Assembly (NCBI RefSeq): GCF_900102545.1 | Contig: NZ_FNBN01000001.1 | Coordinates: forward strand, 61,581-125,580 | Reading direction: 5' to 3' | Length of the DNA stretch: 64,000 bases | Source of the DNA: Chitinophaga filiformis | GTDB lineage: Bacteria; Bacteroidota; Bacteroidia; Chitinophagales; Chitinophagaceae | Shown here: in pieces, positions 7,851-16,363 of the stretch | How the letters are laid out: every line of letters begins with the position of its first letter | How positions within the stretch are numbered: position 1 is the first letter of the stretch | Position numbers and translations under genes: made by a program | Notes under the pieces: generated by a model | Seen by the model: the letters and a program-made list of their open reading frames with translations, nothing else | Database searches by the model: none | Told to the model about the DNA's origin: nothing

Positions 7851-8636
7851 GTGTCCACTAAACCTTCTACCCAAAATACTGATCTAAAGAACAAACCGGC
7901 AGTGCTGCTGATACATGGTTTTTCTGAGAACAACCAGATATGGCAACAACAGCTGGCAGCCTTGAGCGAACAATTCTATGTAATAGCGCCTGACCTTCCC
8001 GGTACAGGCAATACGCCGGCAACAGGCACGCTGAGCATGGATAGTATGGCTGAATATGTAAAGGATCTTTTAACAGCGGAAGACATTTCCAAAGCAGTCG
8101 TGATAGGTCATTCCATGGGCGGCTACGTAGCCCTGGCGCTGGCAGAAAAATATCCCTCCCTTGTACAGGGACTGGGATTATTCCATTCTACCGCCGCACC
8201 AGACAACGAAGAAAAAAAAGAAGCCCGTCGGAAATCTATCAATATGATTGAGCAATATGGCAATGAGGCTTTTGTAAAACAGACAATGCCTAATATGTTC
8301 AGTCCCGCCTATAAAAAGCAACATCCTGAGCAAATAGAGTCGTATATTCAGATGTGTTTGCAATGCCCTCAGTCATCTCAGATTGCTTATTATGAAGCAA
8401 TGATGCAACGTCCGGACCGGACCGCAGTGTTATCATCTATCTCCGTACCTGTTTTGTTTGTGATTGGCAAAGATGATAACGCCGTACCCATGCAGAATGT
8501 GCTGCCACAAGTATCCCTGCCGCGCATCAGCAGCATATACATATTTGAAGAAACCGGGCATATGGGTATGTGGGAGGTGCCGGAAGCCAGTAAACAACTA
8601 TTGGAACAGTTTATTCTTTTTTGCCAACAATATTGA
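7851..8636 (+). CDS. alpha/beta-fold hydrolase
   Basis: A 261-residue single-domain alpha/beta hydrolase; substrate unknown. The oxyanion-hole region is LLIHGFSENNQIW. The nucleophile elbow is GHSMGG with Ser at 88. The probable acid is in VIGKDDNAVP and the catalytic His in ETGHMGMWE near the C terminus. The family includes esterases, C-C hydrolases and haloperoxidase-like enzymes, and nothing here separates them. The start is GTG at 7851, because no in-frame ATG precedes the strongly conserved IHG region. The following secreted-protein gene begins 2 nt after the stop, so they share a message. Confidence 0.85.
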   Translation: MSTKPSTQNTDLKNKPAVLLIHGFSENNQIWQQQLAALSEQFYVIAPDLPGTGNTPATGTLSMDSMAEYVKDLLTAEDISKAVVIGHSMGGYVALALAEKYPSLVQGLGLFHSTAAPDNEEKKEARRKSINMIEQYGNEAFVKQTMPNMFSPAYKKQHPEQIESYIQMCLQCPQSSQIAYYEAMMQRPDRTAVLSSISVPVLFVIGKDDNAVPMQNVLPQVSLPRISSIYIFEETGHMGMWEVPEASKQLLEQFILFCQQY

Positions 8637-8638
8637 AC

Positions 8639-11293
8639 GTGAAAAGAGCCCTTTTACTGCTTATTATTCTTACCCTTGGATACGCAACGCACGCCTCCCA
8701 TATTATCGGAGGAGAAATGTCGTATAAATACATCAGCCGCAGCGGAGATAACCTGACCTACCAGGTAACGTTGAAGTTGTTCCGTATTTGCGGCAGTGAG
8801 GGTAATAACAGTAATGTGGCACCGTTGCCGGACGCTGTTTACTTCGCTATTTTCAGTAAAGTGGACAATGCCTCATATGGCGCCCCGGTACGTGTACCAC
8901 GCGCCAGTAAAGATGAAAAGCATGTGACACAGGTCGATCCCTGTATCGTCAATCCCCCCGATGTCTGTTTCCAGATAGGTATATACGTGCAGACTATCAC
9001 CGTTCCTGTCAGTCCAATGGGATATACCGTCTCCTTCCAGAGTTGCTGCCGCGATAATACCATAGACAATATTATTGACACAAGAGACCCGAACAACGAA
9101 CAAAACAGGCCCGGAAACGGCGCTACCTATTTCACAGAACTACCAGGTGAAAACGGTCAGCTGACCAACTCAAGCCCCACTTTTACGAAAGATGAAGCAG
9201 TACTGGTATGTGCCAATAAAAAATTCACTTACGATTTTTCTGCAACCGATATCGACAAAGACCAGATCGTATATTCCTTCTGTGATGCTTATGGTGGCGG
9301 ACAAACCACTCCCCAGGGAGGGATACCACCTGCTGCAGTCGCCCCTCCTTATTCAACTGTTCCTTATAAAAGTCCTTACTCCGGCAGCAGTCCGCTCGGC
9401 GCCGGAGCTAACATAGACCCGCAAACAGGTATTATCTCCGGCATTGCACCCGGTCCGGGAAAATATGTGCTGACTGTCTGTGCCTCCGAATACCGGAATG
9501 GTGTATTACTCGGCATTCATCGAAAGGATTTTCATTTGAACGTGACCACCTGTGTGAAATTAGTCGTCGCCTCCATGCCCGACAAGTATAACGATTGCTC
9601 CGGCTATACCATCACCTTCCTCAACAACAGTACAGAGGGGAAACCCTATGAATGGGATTTCGGAGATGGTGACACGATGTATACGAACAGCGTCGACCCA
9701 ATACAGCATACTTACGCCCGGGAAGGTACTTACAATGTTAAATTATGGGTGGACAGGTATAGTAACTGTGGGGACAGTGCAACCGCCACAGCCTATGTGT
9801 ATCCTTTACTGCACCCAAATGTGAACTTCAGTGGGCTTTGTAGTAATACCACCACTACTTTCACTAACACCTCCACTACCTCCAGCGCTACAGACAATAT
9901 CAACTATTACCGTTGGGACTTTGGCGTTGAAACTTCAGAAGACGATACCTCCCTGCTCAAAAATCCGCGGTTTCAATACCCAGCACCAGGCAATTACCAG
10001 GTGGTGCTGCAGCTAAAAACAGAACGGGGTTGCGAGCGCTTTGATACTTCAGACCTTATCATATATGACAAACCACCGCTGGCTACTACGCCAGATACAC
10101 TGCTGTGCTATCTGAATTCCATCCAGCTGCATGCAGAAAGCCTTGTGGATGGCAATGTGGTGAATGGAACATATACATGGGCGCCTTCATATAATATCAA
10201 TAACGCTAATACAGCCAATCCGACAATATTTCCAAGGCTCGATACTGCCTATACCGTCACCTTTACAGACGGAACGGGTTGTATCAACAGCAAGCGGGTT
10301 GCCATTGACGTGAGAGACAAGCTGATAGTGACAGCGATGGCCGATAGTGTTGTATGTACAGGCGATGAGGTAAACCTCCACGCATTGGCCGACGGCAATT
10401 ATCCGCTTACCTGGTACGACTCCACCAATACGGTGATAGGTACCGGTGCTGTTGTGGCCACCGTTCCTCCTGGTCCTTCATCAACCTACAGGGTGCGGGG
10501 AGACCTGGGCGACTGCTTCGCTGAGGATAAGGTAGCATTGAAGGTAGTAGATCCACCGGTGGCTTATGCCGGTGAAGATACCACCATCTGTTATGGCGAA
10601 CAACTAACGCTGAACGCATCGGGAGGCACCTATTATCAATGGACGCCAACAGCAACACTGACCTCTCCGCGAAGCGCCACTACTGTTGCCCGGCCCACAG
10701 ACACCACGGCATATGTTGTTACCGTGACGGATGTACTGGGTTGCCCGAAACCTATCTCTGACACCGTACTGGTCAGCGTAGTACCTCCGGTGCCCGCTTT
10801 TGCCGGCAACGACACTATCGCCATCCTGAACCGGCCATTCCCACTGAAAGCTACCGGCGGCGTCAAATATGTATGGACCCCCGTGGATGGGCTGAATAAC
10901 CCAAATATTGACACCCCTGTCACTACCATCAACCATGATATTACCTATACCGTTACTGTCTATACGGAAGAAGGTTGCTCCGGCACGGATGATATTAAGG
11001 TGCGTTTTATAGCAGGTCCCGACATCTATGTACCGACAGGATTCTCTCCTAACGGCGACGGGCAAAACGACATCTTCCGCCCACTGCCCGTAGGTATAGT
11101 ACAGATGGACTTCTTCCGTGTGTACGACCGCTGGGGAAAGCTTATGTACAGTACCACAAAGTATCTGCAGGGATGGAACGGTTACTTCAACGGCTCGCCG
11201 GCAGCAGTAGGCACCTACGTTTGGGTGGTGCAAGGCAAAAACATTAACAACGAAACGGTGCAAAGAAAAGGAACTGTAACACTTGTCAGATAG
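8639..11293 (+). CDS. secreted PKD-domain protein with type IX sorting domain
   Basis: An 884-residue exported protein. GTG at 8639 yields a Lys-Arg plus hydrophobic signal peptide ending near THASH; a TTG at 8633 overlapping the previous stop is an alternative. The N-terminal third starts with HIIGGEMSYKY and holds paired Cys. A PKD domain is visible around YEWDFGDGDT, and a second PKD-like segment around RWDFGVE. Several Ig-like repeats follow (PDTLLCY, DSVVCTGDEV, DTTICYGEQL). The last 85 residues, from FSPNGDGQNDIFRP to the Gly-Thr-Val-Thr-Leu end, match the gliding-motility C-terminal (CHU_C, type B) sorting domain used for type IX secretion. Its role is probably adhesive or structural, but no catalytic domain is seen. 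Confidence 0.88.
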   Translation: MKRALLLLIILTLGYATHASHIIGGEMSYKYISRSGDNLTYQVTLKLFRICGSEGNNSNVAPLPDAVYFAIFSKVDNASYGAPVRVPRASKDEKHVTQVDPCIVNPPDVCFQIGIYVQTITVPVSPMGYTVSFQSCCRDNTIDNIIDTRDPNNEQNRPGNGATYFTELPGENGQLTNSSPTFTKDEAVLVCANKKFTYDFSATDIDKDQIVYSFCDAYGGGQTTPQGGIPPAAVAPPYSTVPYKSPYSGSSPLGAGANIDPQTGIISGIAPGPGKYVLTVCASEYRNGVLLGIHRKDFHLNVTTCVKLVVASMPDKYNDCSGYTITFLNNSTEGKPYEWDFGDGDTMYTNSVDPIQHTYAREGTYNVKLWVDRYSNCGDSATATAYVYPLLHPNVNFSGLCSNTTTTFTNTSTTSSATDNINYYRWDFGVETSEDDTSLLKNPRFQYPAPGNYQVVLQLKTERGCERFDTSDLIIYDKPPLATTPDTLLCYLNSIQLHAESLVDGNVVNGTYTWAPSYNINNANTANPTIFPRLDTAYTVTFTDGTGCINSKRVAIDVRDKLIVTAMADSVVCTGDEVNLHALADGNYPLTWYDSTNTVIGTGAVVATVPPGPSSTYRVRGDLGDCFAEDKVALKVVDPPVAYAGEDTTICYGEQLTLNASGGTYYQWTPTATLTSPRSATTVARPTDTTAYVVTVTDVLGCPKPISDTVLVSVVPPVPAFAGNDTIAILNRPFPLKATGGVKYVWTPVDGLNNPNIDTPVTTINHDITYTVTVYTEEGCSGTDDIKVRFIAGPDIYVPTGFSPNGDGQNDIFRPLPVGIVQMDFFRVYDRWGKLMYSTTKYLQGWNGYFNGSPAAVGTYVWVVQGKNINNETVQRKGTVTLVR

Positions 11294-11449
11294 AAAATAC
11301 TTCATCTAATTACATAGTATCAACTGTAATGGACTACTGTACAGGTACTTCCAAAGTCGCGTGTACACTGGAAAAAATGATTTTATTAACGGTGGATTTT
11401 TTTGTAAATTCCTATACGAAAGTCATTTTACAGTCACGCGCCCCTTTGA

Positions 11450-13378
11450 ATGTACAGGTTTCTTATTCTGGCTATTTGCTGCACCTTTGTCCACGTTAGA
11501 GCAGATGCTTACCATATAATTGGCGGCGAAATCTACTATGCCTACCTTGGCCCCGCGGGGGATGGGATGTTCAGGTATGAGATCGTTCTCAAGTTATACA
11601 GGGATGCCGACTTTACGTGTGGCCCCATCCAGGGATGTCTCGATCATTTTGAGAATCCCGTTCCTGTCAATATCTACAATGCCAGCGGCATTCGCGTTAC
11701 TAACGCGAGGCAGATGTATATTCACGAAACGAAAGCGCTACGCGATACGCTTAAGAACCCCTGTCTGGCTCCCCGCACACAAAACCTGGAGGTAGCCTAT
11801 TACCGGGATACGGTGGAGCTACCGGCCAGCTACGGAGGATATTACGTTACCTATCAGCGTTGTTGCCGTGGGGAAAAGCTGGCCAACATCTACGATTCAG
11901 AACATGAAGGATCTACCTTTTATACCACCATCCCGGGATCAGAAAAACGGCCTACCAACAGCAGCGTGTTTTTTAAACATGATGGTGCGATAGTGATCTG
12001 TAACAGCCTGCCTTTTACCTTTGATTATTCAGCTTTTGACCCGGATGGGGATAGTCTTACCTACACTCTCTGTAACGCGCTTACAGGCGGTTCTACACGT
12101 AGTGAGGGTGTGGCTTCCAATCCGCCGCCCTATAATTCCATTGTCAACTATGTTACGCCATATTCAGGCACCAATCCCATGGGTGGCTCCCCACAGATCT
12201 CCATAGATAATCATGGTATACTCAGAGGTACGCCCAACCGTGAAGGCAAGTTCGTTATCTCTGTTTGTGTAAGTGAATACGACCGGCGTACAAAAGTGTT
12301 GCTGGGTACACATCAGAAAGACCTGTTGCTGACAGTCTTCAACTGTAAAACCAATATCCAGGCAGGCTTCCCTTCTGTGCTGATGAACTGTGTAGCTAGT
12401 CCTGAGCTGAGCGTCACCATTCCCAACTACAGTAATGCAGGTTTTACCTCCAGTTATTACTGGGATTTTGGCGATGGTACAGACACCATTACGTTCGACA
12501 AATCAGTCTTCAATCACCTGTACCCCGATACAGGCGTTTACGAGCTGAAACTGGTCGTAAACCGGGGGCTTTCATGTACCGACAGCGTAACCGGCTTTGT
12601 GCACAATTATCCGGGCTTAAACGCCGATTTTACCGTGCAGGGTCTCTGTCGCGGAGAGCCGATCCTCTTCAACGATGTTTCTTCCTATACCTATGGCAAA
12701 ATTACCAGCAGACGCTGGGACATTGGTATACCGGATGCGCCACAGCCTACCAGCGCTGTCAGCACCCAGCTTAATTATATCTACCAGAACGGAGGCAAGT
12801 ATACAGTCTCGCTTTCCGTGCTCACCGACCGATCGTGTAGCGCAACCGTCTCGAAGGAGATCACCGTTTACGAAGTGAATCCTTTTGCAGGCAATGATAC
12901 CATTCTTGCCAGAGGACAATCCCTGCAACTAAATGCTACCGGAGGGGATTTCTATGCCTGGTCGCCACCTGACGGTTTGAACAATATCAACATCGCAAAT
13001 CCTGTTGCCAGCGGGAACCAGGATATCACTTATCTCCTGAAAGTCTCTAATTCCCAGGGATGTATCGGCTATGATTCCATCAACGTGAAGTACTATGCCG
13101 GTCCGGAAATATATATCCCTAATGCCTTTAGTCCTAATGGCGATGGGCAGAACGACCGTTTCCGCTTCATCCCGGTAGGGATCACGGAATACGAATACTT
13201 CCGCATCTACAACCGCTGGGGACAGGAAATTTATTCTTCCACCGACTTCCGCAAAGGCTGGGACGGTACCATCAAAGGCATGCCTGCACCGGTAGACACC
13301 TATATCTGGATACTGGCCGGAAAAGATTTAACCGGTAAAAGTATTTTAAAGAAAGGCACTGTAACTTTGGTGAAATAA
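11450..13378 (+). CDS. secreted PKD-domain protein with type IX sorting domain (paralogue)
   Basis: A 642-residue paralogue of the preceding gene. It has the same mature N terminus (HIIGGEIYYAYLG), the same TNSS segment, the same FDYSAFDPDGDSL block and the same type IX C-terminal domain (FSPNGDGQNDRFRF). It is shorter because it has fewer Ig-like repeats. PKD signatures are YYWDFGDGTDT and RRWDIGIP. The signal peptide covers about residues 1-20. A 156-bp gap separates it from its paralogue, so it may have its own promoter, although no clear -33/-7 pair was found. The two genes look like a tandem duplication followed by repeat gain or loss. Confidence 0.87.
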   Translation: MYRFLILAICCTFVHVRADAYHIIGGEIYYAYLGPAGDGMFRYEIVLKLYRDADFTCGPIQGCLDHFENPVPVNIYNASGIRVTNARQMYIHETKALRDTLKNPCLAPRTQNLEVAYYRDTVELPASYGGYYVTYQRCCRGEKLANIYDSEHEGSTFYTTIPGSEKRPTNSSVFFKHDGAIVICNSLPFTFDYSAFDPDGDSLTYTLCNALTGGSTRSEGVASNPPPYNSIVNYVTPYSGTNPMGGSPQISIDNHGILRGTPNREGKFVISVCVSEYDRRTKVLLGTHQKDLLLTVFNCKTNIQAGFPSVLMNCVASPELSVTIPNYSNAGFTSSYYWDFGDGTDTITFDKSVFNHLYPDTGVYELKLVVNRGLSCTDSVTGFVHNYPGLNADFTVQGLCRGEPILFNDVSSYTYGKITSRRWDIGIPDAPQPTSAVSTQLNYIYQNGGKYTVSLSVLTDRSCSATVSKEITVYEVNPFAGNDTILARGQSLQLNATGGDFYAWSPPDGLNNINIANPVASGNQDITYLLKVSNSQGCIGYDSINVKYYAGPEIYIPNAFSPNGDGQNDRFRFIPVGITEYEYFRIYNRWGQEIYSSTDFRKGWDGTIKGMPAPVDTYIWILAGKDLTGKSILKKGTVTLVK

Positions 13379-13387
13379 AATCGGATT

Positions 13388-14143
13388 ATGGCAATAGTTT
13401 TAATTACCGGAGCTACCTCTGGCTTTGGTGAGGCCTGCGCAAAGAAGTTCGCAGCGAATGGATATGATTTAATTATCACCGGAAGAAGACAGGAAAGATT
13501 AACAGCATTACAGCAACAGCTGCAGCAGGAACATAAGATTGCCGTACTCCCCCTTTGTTTTGACGTAAGAGATCAGCAGGCTGTAAGTAACGTATTAGGC
13601 AATATACCTGACAACTGGAAGGCTGTCAGCATTCTTATCAATAACGCCGGACTTGCACTCGGATTAAGCACCATAGAAGACGACGACGTCTCTAACTGGG
13701 ACACAATGATCGATACCAACGTGAAAGGGCTGCTATACGTATCCAAAGTGGTGATTCCCTGGCTCAAGGCACAACGGAAAGGCCATATCATTAACCTGGG
13801 ATCTACGGCGGCCAAACAGGTCTATGCCAAAGGACATGTATACTGTGCTACTAAAGCTGCGGTAGATTCCATCTCACAAGGTATGCGTATTGACCTGCTT
13901 CCTTACCGTATCAAAGTAACGGCGGTGCATCCCGGAGCGGCAGCTACCGAGTTTTCAGAAGTACGTTTTAAGGGCGATAAAGAAAAGGCGGATAACTTCT
14001 ATAAAGGCTTCCAGCCCTTGACAGGCGAGGATGTAGCAGATACCATCTACTATTGCGCTACGCTGCCCCCACATGTATGCATCAACGATCTGGTGATGAC
14101 TTGTGTGCAGCAGGCGAACGCTTATTACTTCGATAAAGAGTAA
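13388..14143 (+). CDS. SDR-family NAD(P)-dependent oxidoreductase
   Basis: A 251-residue classical short-chain dehydrogenase, closest in look to the YdfG group (NADP-dependent serine / 3-hydroxy acid dehydrogenases). The cofactor loop is TGATSGFGEA (residues 7-16) with GRRQER downstream, where the Arg pair suggests NADPH. NNAG is present, followed by a catalytic Ser in NLGSTA and the Tyr-x-x-x-Lys motif YCATK. The C-terminal HPGAAATEF is typical. It starts 9 bp after the secreted protein gene and is probably part of the same transcript, with no obvious functional link. Confidence 0.88.
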   Translation: MAIVLITGATSGFGEACAKKFAANGYDLIITGRRQERLTALQQQLQQEHKIAVLPLCFDVRDQQAVSNVLGNIPDNWKAVSILINNAGLALGLSTIEDDDVSNWDTMIDTNVKGLLYVSKVVIPWLKAQRKGHIINLGSTAAKQVYAKGHVYCATKAAVDSISQGMRIDLLPYRIKVTAVHPGAAATEFSEVRFKGDKEKADNFYKGFQPLTGEDVADTIYYCATLPPHVCINDLVMTCVQQANAYYFDKE

Positions 14144-14344
14144 AAAATACTCATATAACACATAGATGTTATTCCAAATAAGCTCTTTTGTATTTATATT
14201 TGAAACAATTAACGTATATGAGGGGCTAAGTGTGATGTAAGTAATTGAGGGGTGCTGCTTTATACCTCCACGCGGAGGTGACACTAACTAACTATTTTAA
14301 CGTTTTGATGATGCCGACTATCTATCCTAAAAAACCATATCCCT

Positions 14345-14491
14345 ATGCTTACATTTGCAACACTGTATTTGTTGCGCCTTTACTATCCCAGGTGGAAAGC
14401 AGAATGGCGCTTCTACTCCGACAGATCTAAAAGGAATAACTACGGTCGCTGGGCTACTCGCCAGGATTGGGCCGGAGCTTTTAGTTACTGA
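14345..14491 (+). CDS. possible small basic protein (48 aa) just before a terminator
   Basis: An open frame of 48 codons with a hydrophobic start (MLTFATLYLL), an Arg/Lys/Trp/Tyr-rich middle and the end GRWATRQDWAGAFSY. Its stop is 11 nt before a strong intrinsic terminator. This tight placement suggests a real transcript end for this unit. I do not recognise the protein. Two facts argue against it: an overlapping frame (ATG at 14308 or 14311 to a stop at 14430) is also open, and a perfect TACATTTG -7 element lies at 14350-14357, inside the proposed frame. The transcript might instead be a small noncoding RNA of about 170 nt starting near 14363. The stretch 14144-14344 holds only a short ACCTCC/GGAGGT hairpin (14264-14279). 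Confidence 0.35.
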   Translation: MLTFATLYLLRLYYPRWKAEWRFYSDRSKRNNYGRWATRQDWAGAFSY

Positions 14492-14502
14492 GAAATGAAT
14501 CT

Positions 14503-14535
14503 AATCCCGCCGGTGTAAGCCGGCGGGATTTTTTT
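14503..14535 (+). terminator. strong intrinsic terminator
   Basis: A perfect 11-bp stem AATCCCGCCGG/CCGGCGGGATT (14503-14513 with 14520-14530) with a 6-nt loop and a T run. It is oriented for + strand transcription and ends either the small unit at 14345 or readthrough from the dehydrogenase gene. Confidence 0.88.
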
Positions 14536-14647
14536 ATGAGCTATTTCTGATTTATTAAGACTTCTCCATACATCATTGCTGTTTCTCCGCTGTAGTATGA
14601 CCCTTACACTTACCATTGCCAACACCTATCCACATTCGATCTGGCTT

Positions 14648-15661
14648 TTACATATATTTCAAATCAAAAGCGTACTTATAGCTAATCTTAGCTTTGGTAC
14701 CGATATTCTCTTTCCATGCAAGTTCATCATGACTTATGTCAATAATTTCTTTGGTCTGCTTCCTACCCAACGCTGACTTAACAGCCTTCAATGTTTCAAG
14801 TTCTTCTTTAGAGAACAGACGGGCTTCAAAGTTTCTACCTTCTCTTGGTAAGAATTCTTCTCCGTATCTTCCTTCCTGAAACTCGTGATAACATATAGTC
14901 ACATCCTCCTTCTGTGCCACATACTCAAAGATGCTGTTAAAATTGTTTGGCACAGGGCCCATTGGAATCGCATAGTACTCAGCACCACTAATACTATAAG
15001 CTGTTTTCTTGTAGTGATAGAAATCAGCATAAAAAAGAAGCTTATTTAATTGGGTTTTCCAGGGCTTAAGTTCAGAAGCAAAGAATACTATCATTTCTGT
15101 AAGACGCCTTAAACTTGGCCTTCTATATCCGGTATAGACAGTTACTTTATCAGTATGACCTCCCGACATGAGGTATTGAGGCAGACCATTAAAGTGAAAG
15201 TCATTCTGTTCAATCAATAACGTGTCAATTCTGGTATTTACCTCCTTAAGTGCTTTATCATCCAGGACGTTGATAGAGGTATTGACAAGCTTTCTGAATT
15301 CCGCAGGATCTTCTGCCAGCTGGATGAGTCTCGCATTGGATATATTAGGTATTTCGCCATTTTCGTATTGTCTATACATATTAACACCAAACCCTAAGAC
15401 CTCTGCCATTTTAGTCTGAGTTAAGCTGTACTTATCCCTTATCTCCTTTATTTGGTCAGGAAAGGGAAGGTTATACTTTTCGCGGTATTGATTATATACC
15501 TGATTTAAATTCAAGTTTTCCAGCTCCTCGTCAGTTAACTCTTCTCCACTTTCCTCGTCCCAATAAAAGTGATAAAGAATGGAGAAAGATTCCTTGCGGA
15601 AATCTATCGTCTCGGCGCGTAAACGCCGTACCATTTCTTTTCCTGTATATGGACTTTTCAT
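14648..15661 (-). CDS. type II antitoxin with MqsA-like HTH and Panacea (SocA/DUF4065) domain
   Basis: A 337-residue antitoxin-type regulator. Residues 1-45 align by pattern with the N-terminal zinc finger of MqsA/YgiT-like proteins, but the metal-binding Cys are gone: CPxCG reads SPYTG (3-7) and CxxCG reads EESG (near 36-39). A helix-turn-helix follows at about 70-100 (YSLTQTKMAEVLGFGVNMYRQYENG). The C-terminal half (about 170-310) is the Panacea/SocA domain, with a LNKLLFYADFYHYKKTAYSI core. Panacea domains are known to neutralise varied toxins. The gene starts 6 nt after the toxin stop, giving toxin-first order as in mqsRA. Base composition is AT-richer than the neighbours, as expected of a mobile addiction module. 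Confidence 0.85.
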   Translation of the reverse strand: MKSPYTGKEMVRRLRAETIDFRKESFSILYHFYWDEESGEELTDEELENLNLNQVYNQYREKYNLPFPDQIKEIRDKYSLTQTKMAEVLGFGVNMYRQYENGEIPNISNARLIQLAEDPAEFRKLVNTSINVLDDKALKEVNTRIDTLLIEQNDFHFNGLPQYLMSGGHTDKVTVYTGYRRPSLRRLTEMIVFFASELKPWKTQLNKLLFYADFYHYKKTAYSISGAEYYAIPMGPVPNNFNSIFEYVAQKEDVTICYHEFQEGRYGEEFLPREGRNFEARLFSKEELETLKAVKSALGRKQTKEIIDISHDELAWKENIGTKAKISYKYAFDLKYM

Positions 15662-15667
15662 AAATAA

Positions 15668-16045
15668 TTAGTTAAATGGGTATTGCATAGGATACTCCGA
15701 TTCATGGAATGATAAACAAACAACTGCTGTACCATCCAATCCAATCGAAAATTTTATATATAACTCTGTTCCTCTGAAATCATAACCAAATACTGCAACG
15801 GCCCTATCTGGATATTTTTCGTCGGGTTCTGGTCCACAATAATAATCTGTGGGAGCCAGATCTTTAATAATTTCTATTTGCATTGCTACCGTGATCCCAA
15901 GATTAGCTAAACTCTGCGTGTTCTTTGCTGAACGATTATTAAACCAAATCTTGTTGGTAGCAATGATCTTTTTGATATCCTTCAAAAGAGCTGTTGCATC
16001 CTCTACTGTTTTGACTGGCTGCATTGAGCTGTCTAACGTATACAT
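15668..16045 (-). CDS. MqsR-family toxin (putative mRNA interferase)
   Basis: A 125-residue protein with the MqsR-like pattern: LGITVAMQIEIIKDL, then DYYCGPEPD, VFGYDFRGTELYIKFSI and a C-terminal VCLSFHESEYPMQYPF. E. coli MqsR is a ribosome-independent RNase that cleaves mRNA at GCU. The conserved SFH...E..M.YPF ending is the most telling part. It lies directly before the antitoxin gene in one operon. The first residues could start at 16045 or at an internal Met (residue 8). Function is by family only, and activity has not been tested for this sequence. Confidence 0.8.
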   Translation of the reverse strand: MYTLDSSMQPVKTVEDATALLKDIKKIIATNKIWFNNRSAKNTQSLANLGITVAMQIEIIKDLAPTDYYCGPEPDEKYPDRAVAVFGYDFRGTELYIKFSIGLDGTAVVCLSFHESEYPMQYPFN

Positions 16046-16117
16046 GTCTAATTCTTTTTAAGTTTTGGTGATGTGGCATTAGTATCTCTTTTAAGGTTTA
16101 ATAAAAACTAATCACTA

Positions 16118-16148
16118 CAAAGATAAAAAATAAAACAACGTTAACGTT
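16118..16148 (-). promoter_or_regulatory. toxin-antitoxin promoter with palindromic operator
   Basis: TATCTTTG on the minus strand (CAAAGATA at 16118-16125) fits the -7 consensus, about 75 bp before the toxin start. A perfect 12-bp palindrome AACGTTAACGTT occupies 16137-16148 and overlaps the expected -33 region. Antitoxin binding there would repress the operon, which is the usual TA arrangement. The rest of 16049-16300 is AT-rich with no gene seen. Confidence 0.5.
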
Positions 16149-16302
16149 TTTTTATAAAACAAACTTCTGATTTAGCATTATTTTCAAATATCTTACAATC
16201 AACTAATAATAATGTCAATAAATTAACATGAGAAATATTTCATCTGTACAATAACAACGTAGTCGTTCAAACCGCTTCCGAATAAATTATTCCTATTATA
16301 GG

Positions 16303-16357
16303 CATAAAAAAGGGCTGACAAAAAGTAAAAAATCCTTTTTGCCAGCCCTTTTTTATG
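16303..16357 (-). terminator. terminator 3' of the Asp-box lipoprotein gene
   Basis: A perfect 15-bp inverted repeat (16303-16317 with 16343-16357) continues after one mismatch into a 7-bp inner stem CAAAAAG/CTTTTTG. Poly-A and poly-T flank the GC core on both sides, so it can work in both directions. It lies 6 bp past the stop of the leftward gene at 16364. Confidence 0.88.
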
Positions 16358-16363
16358 AGGTCC

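Noticed and set aside
14345..14530. 6S RNA or tmRNA
   Set aside because: I could not find the long complementary 5'/3' arms of 6S RNA or the tRNA-like ends of tmRNA.
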